From NCBI RefSeq assembly GCF_013409425.1, contig NZ_JACCAC010000001.1:3162001-3226000 (forward strand): a stretch of DNA of 64,000 bases, written 5' to 3'. The first letter of the stretch is position 1; each line of letters opens with the position of its first letter. The notes under the pieces were generated by a model that saw only the letters and a program-made list of their open reading frames with translations, ran no database searches and was not told the DNA's origin. The position numbers and the translations under genes are program-made. The DNA comes from Nocardioides perillae (lineage in GTDB: Bacteria > Actinomycetota > Actinomycetes > Propionibacteriales > Nocardioidaceae). Shown piece by piece: positions 49,146 through 58,117 of this stretch.

Positions 49146-52100
49146 TCAGGCTCGACCCACCGACACCGTCGCGGTCTCGCCGTCGGCGAGCTCCACCGTC
49201 GTGCCGTCACCGGGCTCGCCGACGACGTACGACGTCGCGAGGGTCTCGCCCGCCACCAGCTGCTCGTGGGCGCGAGCGGCCTCCTGCACCGCTGCGGAGC
49301 CGCCGATGCGCAGCGCGATGCGGTCGGAGACCTCGAGCCCGGCGTCGCGGCGCGCCTGCTGCACCGCGCGCACCAGGTCGCGCGCCAGGCCCTCGGCGGC
49401 GAGCTCGGGCGTCACCTCGGTGTCGAGCACGACGAAGCCGCTGCCGGGCAGCACCCCGATCGCGGTCGACGCGTCGTCGGAGCCGGCGACCGTCTCGAGG
49501 GTGTACTCACCCTCGACCAGCGCCAGCCCGCCCGCGGTCACGGTGCCGTCGTCGGCGACCGACCAGTCGCCGGACTTCGAGCCCTTGATCGCGGTCTGCA
49601 CGTCCTTGCCCAGGCGGGGCCCGGCGGCGCGGGCGTTCACCGTCAGCCGTTGGGACACGCCGTACGCCGTGGCCTCGTCGCCGTCGGCGGCCAGCAGGCG
49701 CACCGACTTCACGTTGAGCTCGTCGGCGACGATCGCCTCGAAGCCGGCGAGCGCGTCGGGGTCGTCGACCACGACGGTGAGGGTGCTCAGCGGCAGCCGG
49801 TTGCGCAGCCCGTGGGACTTGCGCAGCGCCGAGGCCGCGGAGCAGACCTCGCGCACCTGGTCCATCGCGGCGACCAGCGCGTCGTCGGCCGGCAGCTCGT
49901 CGAGGCTGGGCCAGTCCTCCAGGTGCACCGAGCGGCCACCGGTCAGGCCGCGCCAGACCTCCTCGGTGACGAGCGGCAGCAGCGGCGCCGTGGCGCGGCA
50001 GACCACCTCGAGCACGGTGAAGAGGGTGTCGAAGGCCTGCCGGTCGGCGGTGTCGGCGGTGGACCAGAAGCGCTCGCGGGAGCGGCGGACGTACCAGTTG
50101 GTGAGGACGTCGAGGTAGGTGCGGGTCGCGTCGCACGCCTCGGCCACCGCGTAGTCGTCGAGGGCGGTGGTCATCTGCTCGACGAACTGCCGCGTCTTGG
50201 CGAGCAGGTATCGGTCGAGCGGGTCGCTCGAGGTGGTCGAGCGCTGCGCCTCGACGCCGGCGGCGTTGGCGTAGAGGGTGAAGAAGTACCAGGTGTTCCA
50301 CAGCGGGATCAGCACCTGGCGCACGGAGTCGCGGATGCCCTGCTCGGTGACGACGAGGTTGCCGCCGCGCAGGATCGGGCTCGACATGAGGAACCAGCGC
50401 ATCGCGTCGGCGCCGTCGCGGTCGAAGACCTCGCGGACGTCGGGGTAGTTGCGCAGGCTCTTGCTCATCTTGCCGCCGTCGCTGCCCAGCACGATGCCGT
50501 GGCTGACGCAGGTCTGGAAGGCCGGCTTGTCGAAGAGGGCGGTCGCGAGCACGTGGAGGGTGTAGAACCAGCCGCGCGTCTGGCCGATGTACTCGACGAT
50601 GAAGTCGCCCGGGAAGTGGCCCTTCTTCTCCGCGGTGCCGTCGAACCAGTCGGCCTCCTCGAAGGGGTAGTGCACCTGGGCGTAGGACATCGAGCCCGAG
50701 TCGAACCACACGTCGAGCACGTCCGTGACGCGCCGCATCGTCGACGTCCCGGTCGGGTCGTCGGGGTTGGGCCGGGTCAGCTCGTCGACGAAGGGTCGGT
50801 GCAGGTCGGGCTCGCCGTCGTGGTTGCGCGGCAGCCGGCCGAAGTCGCGCTCGATCTCCTCGAAGGAGCCGTAGACGTCGAGCCGCGGGTAGGCGGGGTC
50901 GTCGGACTTCCACACCGGCACCGGGCTGCCCCAGAAGCGGTTGCGCGTGATGGACCAGTCGCGGGCGTTCTCGAGCCACTTGCCGAACTGGCCCTCCTGG
51001 ATGTGGCCGGGCACCCAGCGGATCTGCCGGTTGAGCTCGAGCATCCGCTCCTTGATGGCGGTGACCTCGACGAACCACGACGAGACGCCCTTGTAGATCA
51101 GCGGCTCGCGGCAGCGCCAGCAGTGCGGGTAGGAGTGGTCGTAGGTCTCGCGGCGCAGCAGCACGGTGCCGGAGGTGACGTGGCCGGCGTCCGCCTCGCC
51201 CCGGGTGGCGGCCTTGAGGTGGTCGATGATGGGGCCGTTGGCGTCGAAGACCTGCAGGCCCTCGTAGTCGGTGACCGGGTGCGTGAACCGGCCGTCCTTG
51301 CCGACCGGCATGACCGCCTCGATGCCCTCGCGGTCGGTGACGACCTTGTCGTCCTCACCGAAGGCGCCGGCGGTGTGCACCAGCCCCGTGCCGTCGGTGG
51401 TGGTGACGAACTCGGCGGGCACGAGCCGGAAGGCGCGCTCGTGGCCCTCGAAGTAGGAGAACGGCGGGCGGTAGGTCAGCCCGACCAGGTCGGCGCCCGT
51501 GCCCCGCCAGGAGACCTCGGGGTCGTCGCCGAGCTCGCGCGCGTACGCCGGGAGCCGGGCCTCGGCGAGGAGGTAGCGGGTCGTCTCGTCGGTGCCGGGG
51601 ACGGGCGCGGTGACCACCACGTAGTCGATGTCCTCGCCGACCATCACGGCGAGGTTGGAGGGCAGGGTCCACGGCGTGGTGGTCCACACGAGGACCTTGA
51701 CGCCCGCGAAGTCGCCGGGCGTGGTGACCTCGTAGCCGACGGTGACGGCCGGGTCCTGGCGGCGCTGGTAGACGTCGTCGTCCATGCGCAGCTCGTGGTT
51801 GGACAGCGGGGTCTCGTCGTTCCAGCAATAGGGGAGCACGCGGAAGCCCTCGTAGACCAGGCCCTTGTCGTGCAGCTGCTTGAACGCCCAGATGACCGAC
51901 TCCATGTAGTCGGGGTTCATCGTGCGGTAGTCGTGGTCGAAGTCGACCCAGCGCGCCTGGCGGGTGACGTAGTCGCGCCACTCGCCGGTGTACTTCATCA
52001 CCGACTCGCGGCAGGCTGCGTTGAAGGCGTCGATGCCCATCTCGACGATCTCGTCGGTGGTCTTGATGCCGTTGAGGCGCATCGCCTCGAGCTCGGCGGG

Positions 52101-52406
52101 CAGGCCGTGGGTGTCCCAGCCGAAGCGGCGCTCGACGCGCTTGCCCCGCATCGTCTGGTAGCGCGGCACGAGGTCCTTGACGTAGCCGGTGAGCAGGTGG
52201 CCGTAGTGCGGCAGGCCGTTGGCGAAGGGCGGGCCGTCGTAGAACACGAACTCGTTGCCCCCGTCGGCGCCGGGGTCGCGCTGCTCCACGCTCGCGCGGA
52301 AGGTGTCGTCGGCCGCCCAGTAGGCCAGCACCTGCTCCTCGATCTCCGGGAAGCGAGGGCTCGACGGGACGCCCGAGGCGTCGCTGTGGCTGACCTTGGG
52401 GTACAC
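49146..52406 (-). CDS. ileS: Isoleucyl-tRNA synthetase
   Basis: 1086 residues from GTG 52406. Class I signatures: HIGH-type [16 protein letters not shown] and KMSKS in [17 protein letters not shown]. An editing domain ([11 protein letters not shown] motif) and a C-terminal anticodon-binding region complete it. The large (archaeal/eukaryal-like) IleRS type fits this length and the absence of the C-terminal zinc finger. Charges tRNA-Ile for translation. Its leader holds a T-box (52407-52597) that would make translation respond to uncharged tRNA-Ile. Confidence 0.97.
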   Translation of the reverse strand: MYPKVSHSDASGVPSSPRFPEIEEQVLAYWAADDTFRASVEQRDPGADGGNEFVFYDGPPFANGLPHYGHLLTGYVKDLVPRYQTMRGKRVERRFGWDTHGLPAELEAMRLNGIKTTDEIVEMGIDAFNAACRESVMKYTGEWRDYVTRQARWVDFDHDYRTMNPDYMESVIWAFKQLHDKGLVYEGFRVLPYCWNDETPLSNHELRMDDDVYQRRQDPAVTVGYEVTTPGDFAGVKVLVWTTTPWTLPSNLAVMVGEDIDYVVVTAPVPGTDETTRYLLAEARLPAYARELGDDPEVSWRGTGADLVGLTYRPPFSYFEGHERAFRLVPAEFVTTTDGTGLVHTAGAFGEDDKVVTDREGIEAVMPVGKDGRFTHPVTDYEGLQVFDANGPIIDHLKAATRGEADAGHVTSGTVLLRRETYDHSYPHCWRCREPLIYKGVSSWFVEVTAIKERMLELNRQIRWVPGHIQEGQFGKWLENARDWSITRNRFWGSPVPVWKSDDPAYPRLDVYGSFEEIERDFGRLPRNHDGEPDLHRPFVDELTRPNPDDPTGTSTMRRVTDVLDVWFDSGSMSYAQVHYPFEEADWFDGTAEKKGHFPGDFIVEYIGQTRGWFYTLHVLATALFDKPAFQTCVSHGIVLGSDGGKMSKSLRNYPDVREVFDRDGADAMRWFLMSSPILRGGNLVVTEQGIRDSVRQVLIPLWNTWYFFTLYANAAGVEAQRSTTSSDPLDRYLLAKTRQFVEQMTTALDDYAVAEACDATRTYLDVLTNWYVRRSRERFWSTADTADRQAFDTLFTVLEVVCRATAPLLPLVTEEVWRGLTGGRSVHLEDWPSLDELPADDALVAAMDQVREVCSAASALRKSHGLRNRLPLSTLTVVVDDPDALAGFEAIVADELNVKSVRLLAADGDEATAYGVSQRLTVNARAAGPRLGKDVQTAIKGSKSGDWSVADDGTVTAGGLALVEGEYTLETVAGSDDASTAIGVLPGSGFVVLDTEVTPELAAEGLARDLVRAVQQARRDAGLEVSDRIALRIGGSAAVQEAARAHEQLVAGETLATSYVVGEPGDGTTVELADGETATVSVGRA

Positions 52407-52597
52407 GGGTGGCTCCTGCGGGGTCTCGACTCCGCGAGGACGACCACCCGGGACCCGGGGAGCCGCGGTACCACCTCGCTTGCCCCCAGCGGGGACCGCT
52501 CGTTCGCGGGCTGTGACGGGCCCACCCGTCCGGTTCTACTGAGGCCCGGGGGCCCGTTCTTCCGGAGGCTCGCCGCTGATGACGGCTCAGACGCCTT
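52407..52597 (-). promoter_or_regulatory. Translational T-box riboswitch of ileS
   Basis: On the minus strand the leader has an ATC (Ile) specifier in a stem-loop (GCCG TCATCA GCGGC at 52572-52586) and AGTAGAACCGGACGGG (52525-52540), the conserved actinobacterial element. The T-box sequence AGGTGGTACCGCGG follows (52463-52476), then the ribosome site GGAG (52413-52416) just before the GTG. The short stem I and RBS-adjacent layout are those of actinobacterial translational T-boxes: uncharged tRNA-Ile releases the RBS. Anti-sequestor pairings not folded by computation. Confidence 0.9.
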
Positions 52598-52603
52598 GGC
52601 GAG

Positions 52604-52609
52604 ATCGTA
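52604..52609 (-). promoter_or_regulatory. Candidate -10 of ileS
   Basis: The minus strand reads TACGAT, giving a start near 52597 and a leader that includes the full T-box. Confidence 0.45.
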
Positions 52610-52670
52610 CGGCGCGCACCGGCCGTCGCGGAAAACCGTCAGCGTCCGGGTCGCCGACGACGGTGGGTGC

Positions 52671-52952
52671 TCACCCGTCGTAGACGTCCCTGCGGTGCCC
52701 GAGCCGCAGCACGACGACGAGCAGCACGCCGTCGTCGACGGTGTAGAGCACGCGCCAGTCGCCCACCCGCACCCGGAAGCCGGGTCGGCCCCGCAGCTGT
52801 CGCGAGGCGGGCGGGCGCGGGTCGACGGCGAGCAGCTCGATGGCCCCGGCGATGCGGCGGCCCGTCTGCGGGTCGAGCCTCCTGAGCTGGCGAGCAGCAG
52901 CGGTGGTCAGCTCGACCCGGTAGGTCGGGTGCGCCGGCTCAGAGCCAGCCAA
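52671..52952 (-). CDS. RelE/ParE-type toxin
   Basis: 93 residues from a TTG start at 52952, preceded by GAGGG. The core YRVELTTAAARQLRRLDPQTGRRIAGAIELLAVDPRPPASRQLRGRPGFRVRVGDWRVLYTVDDGVLLVVVLRLGHRRDVYDG matches the RelE/StbE toxin superfamily (the full motif spans residues 11-92), including the Arg-rich and terminal HRRDVY region. Such toxins cleave ribosome-bound mRNA. Its start overlaps the antitoxin stop by 14 bases, the classical TA arrangement. Confidence 0.85.
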   Translation of the reverse strand: MAGSEPAHPTYRVELTTAAARQLRRLDPQTGRRIAGAIELLAVDPRPPASRQLRGRPGFRVRVGDWRVLYTVDDGVLLVVVLRLGHRRDVYDG

Positions 52953-53187
52953 GGTCGGCCCTCACCTGCTCCCACGGGATGGTCGGGGACGTCTCGGCCA
53001 GGGCCTCGTCGAAGGCCGCCACGTCGTCGAGCTCCTCCTCGGCCTCGAGCAGCGCCTCGTAGCGGGCCGGGCTGAGGACCACGGCGACGGGACGGCCGTG
53101 CCGCAGCAGCGTCACGGCCTCGGTCGCGGCCTGCTCGAGCACGGCCGGCAGCTGGTCGCGAGCTGCGCTGACGGGGAAGCTGGTCAC
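52939..53187 (-). CDS. Phd/YefM-type antitoxin
   Basis: 82 residues. [45 protein letters not shown] is the Phd/YefM DNA-binding fold, with an acidic C-terminal toxin-binding tail. GTG 53187 is six bases after TACGAT (53194-53199), so leaderless. It autoregulates the operon and neutralises the RelE-like toxin encoded after it. Inserted between ileS and dapD. Confidence 0.87.
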   Translation of the reverse strand: MTSFPVSAARDQLPAVLEQAATEAVTLLRHGRPVAVVLSPARYEALLEAEEELDDVAAFDEALAETSPTIPWEQVRADLGWL

Positions 53188-53193
53188 ACCACG

Positions 53194-53199
53194 ATCGTA
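53194..53199 (-). promoter_or_regulatory. -10 of the toxin-antitoxin operon
   Basis: TACGAT on the minus strand, six bases upstream of the antitoxin GTG. Antitoxin self-repression sites would be expected nearby; no clear palindrome was identified by eye. Confidence 0.5.
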
Positions 53200-53274
53200 C
53201 GAGACGGCACGCGTTCCGTACAGAACTCGTCCACAGACGCCAGGACCGCGGCCGTCGCGGTGGGCGCGGCTCCG

Positions 53275-53280
53275 TAGGAT
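53275..53280 (+). promoter_or_regulatory. -10 of dapD
   Basis: TAGGAT eight bases before the dapD ATG (53289), consistent with transcription starting at or beside the A of the start codon; no Shine-Dalgarno is present. Confidence 0.5.
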
Positions 53281-53288
53281 CGAGCATC

Positions 53289-54245
53289 ATGACCGCCACT
53301 CCCCTGACCGGCCCCGCCCACGGCTTCGCCCTCGTCACGCTCGACCGCTCCGGGGCGGTGCTGGACGCGTGGTTCCCCGCGCCGGCACTCGGCCCCGCGG
53401 ACGCCACCGAGGCCCCGGACGAGCTGGCCGCGCTGGCGGGCGACGACGAGCTGCGCCAGGTCACCCGCGAGGTGCGGCTCGTCGAGGTCGCCGACCTGCA
53501 GGCCGCGCCGACCTCCACCGAGGACGTGTGGCTGCGCCTGACGTTGATCTCCGCCCGCCTGGCCACCCCTCACAGCGTCAGCCTCGACGGCGTCTTCGGC
53601 CTGCTCACCAACGTCGTGTGGACCTCCGAGGGCCCGTGCGCCGTCGAGAGCTTCGAGCTCACCCGCGCCCGGCTGCGCGCCGCGGGCCGGCACGTGACGG
53701 TCTTCGGCGTCGACAAGTTCCCGCGGATGGTCGACTACGTCGTGCCGAGCGGCGTGCGCATCGGCGACGCCGACCGCGTGCGCCTCGGCGCCCACCTCGC
53801 GTCGGGCACCACCGTCATGCACGAGGGCTTCGTGAACTTCAACGCCGGGACGCTCGGCGCGAGCATGGTCGAGGGCCGCATTTCCGGCGGCGTCGTGGTC
53901 GGCGACGGCTCCGACGTCGGCGGTGGCGCCTCGATCATGGGCACCTTGTCGGGCGGCGGCAAGGAGGTCATCTCCGTCGGGGAGCGCTGCCTGCTGGGCG
54001 CCAACTCGGGCCTCGGCATCTCGCTCGGCGACGACTGCGTGGTCGAGGCCGGCTGCTACGTCACCGCCGGCACCAAGGTGACGCTCCTCGACATGGACGG
54101 CAAGCCGCAGGTCGTGAAGGCGGCGACGCTCTCGGGCAGCAGCAACGTGCTGTTCCGCCGCAACTCCGTGACCGGCGCGGTCGAGGCCGTGCCGTGGAAG
54201 GGCGACGGCATCGCCCTCAACGCCGCGCTGCACGCCAACGACTGA
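53289..54245 (+). CDS. dapD: Tetrahydrodipicolinate N-succinyltransferase
   Basis: 318 residues with the actinobacterial DapD layout: an N-terminal domain, then a left-handed parallel beta-helix (hexapeptide repeats such as [36 protein letters not shown] and [19 protein letters not shown]) and a C-terminal arm ([20 protein letters not shown]). It transfers succinyl from succinyl-CoA to tetrahydrodipicolinate, committing the pathway to DapC and DapE, both encoded nearby. Trimeric cytosolic enzyme. Likely leaderless; downstream wall hydrolase starts 6 bases after its stop. Confidence 0.95.
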   Translation: MTATPLTGPAHGFALVTLDRSGAVLDAWFPAPALGPADATEAPDELAALAGDDELRQVTREVRLVEVADLQAAPTSTEDVWLRLTLISARLATPHSVSLDGVFGLLTNVVWTSEGPCAVESFELTRARLRAAGRHVTVFGVDKFPRMVDYVVPSGVRIGDADRVRLGAHLASGTTVMHEGFVNFNAGTLGASMVEGRISGGVVVGDGSDVGGGASIMGTLSGGGKEVISVGERCLLGANSGLGISLGDDCVVEAGCYVTAGTKVTLLDMDGKPQVVKAATLSGSSNVLFRRNSVTGAVEAVPWKGDGIALNAALHAND

Positions 54246-54251
54246 CCGCTC

Positions 54252-55238
54252 GTGCCGAGGTCCCGCAGCCCCTGGAAGCCGGTCGCGGCGACGGTCGCCG
54301 TCGTCGTGGCGGCGACCGCGGTCGGCCTCGGCGTGCGCGAGGGGGTCGTGCCGGTCCCTGGCGCGCTGGGCGGCGAGGGCTGCACGGCCCGGGTCGACGG
54401 CCACACCGTCGAGCTGTCGCTCGAGCAGGCCGAGCACGCCGCGCTGATCGCCGGCACGGCGGTCGCGCGCGACCTGCCCGCCCGCGCGGCGTCGATCGCG
54501 CTGGCCACGGCCTACCAGGAGAGCGACCTGGAGAACGTCGAGTACGGCGACCGCGACTCGCTCGGCCTCTTCCAGCAGCGCCCCTCGCAGGGCTGGGGCA
54601 CGCCGACGCAGGTGCTCGACCCGGTCTACGCGACCAACCGCTTCTACGACGCGCTGGTCGAGGTCGACGGCTACCGCGACATGCGCATCACCGAGGCCGC
54701 GCAGGAGGTGCAGCGCTCGGGCTTCCCCGAGGCCTACGAGGACCACGCCGACGACGCCCGCGCGCTGGCCTCGGCGCTGACCGGCTACAGCGAGGCGGCC
54801 TTCACCTGCACGGTCGACCTCGACGCGGAGGAGGAGACCGACCGGCTCGACCGGCAGGGGCTCACCCCGCGCGCAGCGACCGTGCGGGAGGAGCTCGAGG
54901 CCGTCTTCGGGCGGCTCTCGCTCGGGGGCTTCGCCCCGGGCGGCGTGAGCAGCGGTCACTCGGCCGACTCCGCGCACTACGACGGGCGCGCCGTCGACGT
55001 CTTCTTCCGCCCCGTCGGGGGTGACCGCACCCGGCGGGGCTGGGCGGTCGCGCAGTACCTCGTCGCGCAGGCCGACCGGCTCGGCGTCGCCACCGTCATC
55101 TTCGACGAGAAGATCTGGACCGCGCGTCGCTCGTCGCAGGGCTGGCGCGACTACGACCTCGACACCGGCGGCGTCGACCGGGCGACCGCGGCGATCCTGC
55201 TGCACCGCGACCACGTGCACGTCGACGTCGCGGACTGA
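54252..55238 (+). CDS. Exported two-domain wall hydrolase (lytic-transglycosylase-like plus M15-like)
   Basis: 328 residues with an N-terminal membrane anchor or signal (about 8-28). First domain (about 60-185): ALATAYQESDLENVEYGDRDSLGLFQQRPSQGWG with Glu90 in the position of a lysozyme-like catalytic acid, and a Cys pair. Second domain (about 215-328): HSADSAHYDGRAVDVFF (H242-x2-G-x-A-x-D249) and DHVHVDV (H321, H323), the H/D/HxH zinc pattern of M15/VanY-type D,D-carboxypeptidases or the related VldE C-terminal domain. Likely acts on peptidoglycan; in an apparent operon with dapD. Confidence 0.8.
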   Translation: MPRSRSPWKPVAATVAVVVAATAVGLGVREGVVPVPGALGGEGCTARVDGHTVELSLEQAEHAALIAGTAVARDLPARAASIALATAYQESDLENVEYGDRDSLGLFQQRPSQGWGTPTQVLDPVYATNRFYDALVEVDGYRDMRITEAAQEVQRSGFPEAYEDHADDARALASALTGYSEAAFTCTVDLDAEEETDRLDRQGLTPRAATVREELEAVFGRLSLGGFAPGGVSSGHSADSAHYDGRAVDVFFRPVGGDRTRRGWAVAQYLVAQADRLGVATVIFDEKIWTARRSSQGWRDYDLDTGGVDRATAAILLHRDHVHVDVAD

Positions 55239-55281
55239 TCACGATCGCGGCGCCGCACTCCCCTGCGGCCCGCGGCGGCCC

Positions 55282-55287
55282 TAGGGT
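55282..55287 (+). promoter_or_regulatory. -10 of the RTX-repeat gene
   Basis: TAGGGT six bases before the ATG at 55294, following a 55-base gap after the wall hydrolase. Confidence 0.45.
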
Positions 55288-55293
55288 CCGGCC

Positions 55294-56547
55294 ATGACCC
55301 CTCGCGTGCGGCTCGGCGCCGCCTCCGTCTGCTGCGGCCTGCTGGCCGCGGTGCTCACCTCCCCGGTCGCTGCGAGCGCCGACCCCAGCGCCGGCGGCAC
55401 CGCGACGTGCGGCGGCGCGAGCGCGACCATCCGTGGCACCCGCGGTGACGACGTGCTCGTGGGCACCGCCGGCCCCGACGTGGTCGCGGCCGGTGCCGGG
55501 GACGACGTCGTGCGGGGCCTGGGCGGCGACGACCTGCTCTGCGGCGGCGCGGGCGCCGATGTCGTCTCCGGCGGGCCCGGCAGCGACCTCGTCGACGGCG
55601 GCACCGACGCGCTGGAGGAGGAGGACAACGACTACTTCGTGGCCTACGGCGACCGGCTGAGCGGCGGCCCCGGTGACGACCGGCTCGTGTCCGGTCCGGC
55701 CGCCGACGAGCCCGTGGACGAGCTGACCTTCGCCGGCTCCGCGACGGGCGTGGTCGTCGACCTCGTGGCCGGCACCGCGACCGGCGAGGGCGACGACGCG
55801 CTGGTGGGCGTCTTCCGGGGTGTCTCCGGCTCGCCGCACGACGACGTGCTGCTCGGCACCGACGGCGAGGAGCAGCTCCTCGGCGGGGCGGGCTCCGACC
55901 GGCTCGAGGGCCGGGGTGGCGCGGACTTCCTGACCGGCTCCGCGTCGACCGGCACGGACGCCCCCGACGGCGACGACGTGCTGCTCGGTGGCACGGGCTC
56001 CGACGAGGCGTACGGCGAGCGTGGCGACGACGTGCTCGACGGCGGCCCGGGCCGCGACAACCTCCACGGCGGCGCCGGTCTCGACCGGGTCCGCGGCGGG
56101 GCCGGGCCCGACTACCTCGGCGACCACGTCGTGCCGGGCGACGGCCAGGTGCTCGACGCCGGTGTGGGGCGCGACGAGATGGGCGAGGTCTTCCTGCTGC
56201 GTCCTGACGGCGAGGTCCACACCACGGTCACGGGCCGCACCGACCTGGCCGCCGGCACGCTCCGCGCGACCTGGTCCGGGCGCACGACGGTGGTGCGGGT
56301 CACCGGCTTCGAGCAGGCTGGCCTCCCCTCGCGCTCGGGCCGCTGGGTGCTGCTCGGCACCGACGGCCCCGACGTGCTGCTCGCCGGCTACGACCAGGGC
56401 GGGGTCCTGCGCGGGCGCGGCGGCGACGACACGCTCGGCGGTAGCAGGGGTGACGACGTGCTCGACGGCGGTCCCGGCCGCGACCGGGCCTACGGCTCGG
56501 GTGGCCGCGACCGGTTCGTGGCGGTGGAGCGGGTGCAGCGCTACTGA
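55294..56547 (+). CDS. Secreted RTX (hemolysin-type calcium-binding) repeat protein
   Basis: 417 residues with a Sec signal peptide (LGAASVCCGLLAAVLTSPVAASADP). Most of the rest is GGxGxDxxx nonapeptides (e.g. GGAGADVVSGGPGSDLVDGG and GDDVLDGGPGRDNLHGGAG), Ca2+-binding beta-roll units, in blocks separated by non-repeat beta segments; the last block ends GRDRFVAVERVQRY. Extracellular Ca2+-dependent structural or adhesive role likely; no enzymatic domain. Confidence 0.85.
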   Translation: MTPRVRLGAASVCCGLLAAVLTSPVAASADPSAGGTATCGGASATIRGTRGDDVLVGTAGPDVVAAGAGDDVVRGLGGDDLLCGGAGADVVSGGPGSDLVDGGTDALEEEDNDYFVAYGDRLSGGPGDDRLVSGPAADEPVDELTFAGSATGVVVDLVAGTATGEGDDALVGVFRGVSGSPHDDVLLGTDGEEQLLGGAGSDRLEGRGGADFLTGSASTGTDAPDGDDVLLGGTGSDEAYGERGDDVLDGGPGRDNLHGGAGLDRVRGGAGPDYLGDHVVPGDGQVLDAGVGRDEMGEVFLLRPDGEVHTTVTGRTDLAAGTLRATWSGRTTVVRVTGFEQAGLPSRSGRWVLLGTDGPDVLLAGYDQGGVLRGRGGDDTLGGSRGDDVLDGGPGRDRAYGSGGRDRFVAVERVQRY

Positions 56548-56549
56548 CG

Positions 56550-56581
56550 GCCCCTGCGGGGCGCTCGACCGACGATCGGTC
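56550..56581. terminator. Tandem hairpins between convergent RTX and dapC genes
   Basis: GCCCCTGCGGGGC (56550-56562) and GACCGACGATCGGTC (56567-56581, overlapping the dapC stop) are two short stem-loops with 3-base loops, a compact bidirectional terminator candidate. Confidence 0.5.
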
Positions 56582-57707
56582 AGAGGGCGGCGAGGCGCTC
56601 GACCGCGGCGGCGACGCGGTCGTCGGTCGCGGTGAAGGCGACGCGCACGTGCTGGGCGCCGGCGACACCGTAGAACGAGCCGGGGGCGACGAGGACGCCG
56701 AGGTCGGCGAGCGCCGAGACGGTGTCCCAGCACGGCTCCCCGCGGGTCGCCCACAGGTAGAGCGAGGCCTCGGAGTGGTCGATGCGGAAGCCCGCGCCGA
56801 CCAGGGCGTCGCGCAGCCGGGAGCGCCGCGCGGCGTACCGCTGGCGCTGCTCCTCGACGTGCACGTCGTCGTCGAGCGCGGCGACCATGGCCCGCTGCTG
56901 CGGGCCGGGCAGCTGCAGCCCGAGGTTCTTGCGCACGGCGAGCAGCTCGCCGATCACCGCGGGGTCGCCGGCGACGAAGGCGCACCGGTAGCCGGCGAGG
57001 TTGGAGCGCTTCGAGAGCGAGTGGACGGCGAGGATGCCCTCGGGCGACCCGCCGCAGACGTCGGGGTGGAGCACCGAGACCGGCTCGGCCTCCCACGCGC
57101 ACTCGAGGTAGCACTCGTCGGAGATCAGCAGCGTGCCACGCTCGCGGCACCAGTCGACCAGCTTGCGCAGGTGCTCGGGCGGCAGCACGCGCCCGGTGGG
57201 GTTGGACGGGCTGTTGACCCACAGGACCGCCGGCACCTCGGGGCCGAGGGCGGTCAGCGAGTCGGTCGCGACGGCGCGGGCGCCGGCCAGCGCGGCGCCG
57301 ACCTCGTAGGTCGGGTAGGCCAGCGCGGGGTAGGCGACGAGGTCGCCCGGCCCGACGCCGAGGTGGCCGGGCAGCGAGGCGATGAGCTCCTTCGAGCCGA
57401 TCACCGGCAGCACGGCGTCGAGCCCGAGGCCGGTCACGCCGGCGCGACGCTCGAGCCAGTCCAGGCAGGCCTGCCGGGTCTCGGGCAGGCCGATCGTGAG
57501 CGGGTAGCCCGGGCTGTCCGCGGCGTCGCGCAGCGCCTGCTGCACGACCTGCGGCGTTGGGTCGACGGGCGTGCCGACCGAGAGGTCGACGATCCCGTCA
57601 GGGTGCGACCGCGCCCGGGCGGCGTGCTCGGTGAGCTGGTCCCACGGGAAGTCGGGCAGCCGGCCCGAGACCGCACCCAGCGCGGGCAGCCCGGGGCGCC
57701 GGGTCAC
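56580..57707 (-). CDS. dapC: Succinyldiaminopimelate transaminase
   Basis: 375 residues from GTG 57707, overlapping the ferredoxin stop (GTGA). Fold-type I aminotransferase: PLP Lys in VHSLSKRSNLAGYR, substrate Asn/Pro in NSPSNPTGRVLPP, and SDECYLEC. Matches the actinobacterial DapC (Rv1178-type) transaminase adjacent to fdxC, acting between DapD and DapE. Frame intact. Confidence 0.92.
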   Translation of the reverse strand: MTRRPGLPALGAVSGRLPDFPWDQLTEHAARARSHPDGIVDLSVGTPVDPTPQVVQQALRDAADSPGYPLTIGLPETRQACLDWLERRAGVTGLGLDAVLPVIGSKELIASLPGHLGVGPGDLVAYPALAYPTYEVGAALAGARAVATDSLTALGPEVPAVLWVNSPSNPTGRVLPPEHLRKLVDWCRERGTLLISDECYLECAWEAEPVSVLHPDVCGGSPEGILAVHSLSKRSNLAGYRCAFVAGDPAVIGELLAVRKNLGLQLPGPQQRAMVAALDDDVHVEEQRQRYAARRSRLRDALVGAGFRIDHSEASLYLWATRGEPCWDTVSALADLGVLVAPGSFYGVAGAQHVRVAFTATDDRVAAAVERLAAL

Positions 57708-58027
57708 TCCTGGTTCTGCGGGGGGAGAGCGGCGACGAAGGGGTGGTCCTTGTCGATCTCCCCCATCTTGGCCGCGCCGCCCGGGGAGCCCAGGTCGTCG
57801 AAGAAGTGCACGTTCGCGTCGTAGTACTCCTTCCACTGCTCCGGGGTGTCGTCCTCGTAGAAGATCGCCTCGACCGGGCAGACCGGCTCGCACGCACCGC
57901 AGTCGACGCACTCGTCGGGGTGGATGTAGAGCATCCGCTTGCCCTCGTAGATGCAGTCGACGGGGCACTCGTCGACGCACGCGCGGTCCTTGACGTCGAC
58001 GCACGGCTGGGAGATGACGTAGGTCAT
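57704..58027 (-). CDS. fdxA: 7Fe ferredoxin (3Fe-4S/4Fe-4S)
   Basis: 107 residues; ATG 58027 with AGGAGG. Cys pattern CVDVKDRACVDECPVDC and CVDCGACEPVCPVEAI gives a 3Fe-4S plus 4Fe-4S ferredoxin of the FdxA/FdxC type, followed by the C-terminal extension of actinobacterial forms. An electron carrier for cytochrome P450s and other oxidoreductases. Promoter -10 TAGGCT (58103-58108, minus) overlaps that of the divergent GNAT gene. Confidence 0.95.
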   Translation of the reverse strand: MTYVISQPCVDVKDRACVDECPVDCIYEGKRMLYIHPDECVDCGACEPVCPVEAIFYEDDTPEQWKEYYDANVHFFDDLGSPGGAAKMGEIDKDHPFVAALPPQNQE

Positions 58028-58102
58028 CTGCTTCCTCCTGGGGTCTCGCGGCATGGGCGGGGCGGCGTCGCGGGGAGCGCCGGTCCCACCGGTCTCCCAG
58101 GA

Positions 58103-58111
58103 GCCTAGTAT
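58103..58111. promoter_or_regulatory. Overlapping divergent -10 elements (ferredoxin / GNAT)
   Basis: Plus strand TAGTAT (58106-58111) lies six bases before the GNAT GTG at 58118; minus strand TAGGCT (58103-58108) faces the ferredoxin. They share the central CTA(G), so one region could support transcription in both directions. Confidence 0.5.
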
Positions 58112-58117
58112 CCCGTG

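Noticed and set aside
49266-53075. Plus-strand 1269-codon frame opposite ileS and the T-box
   Set aside because: Antisense shadow; it also reads through the riboswitch and the TA genes on the other strand.
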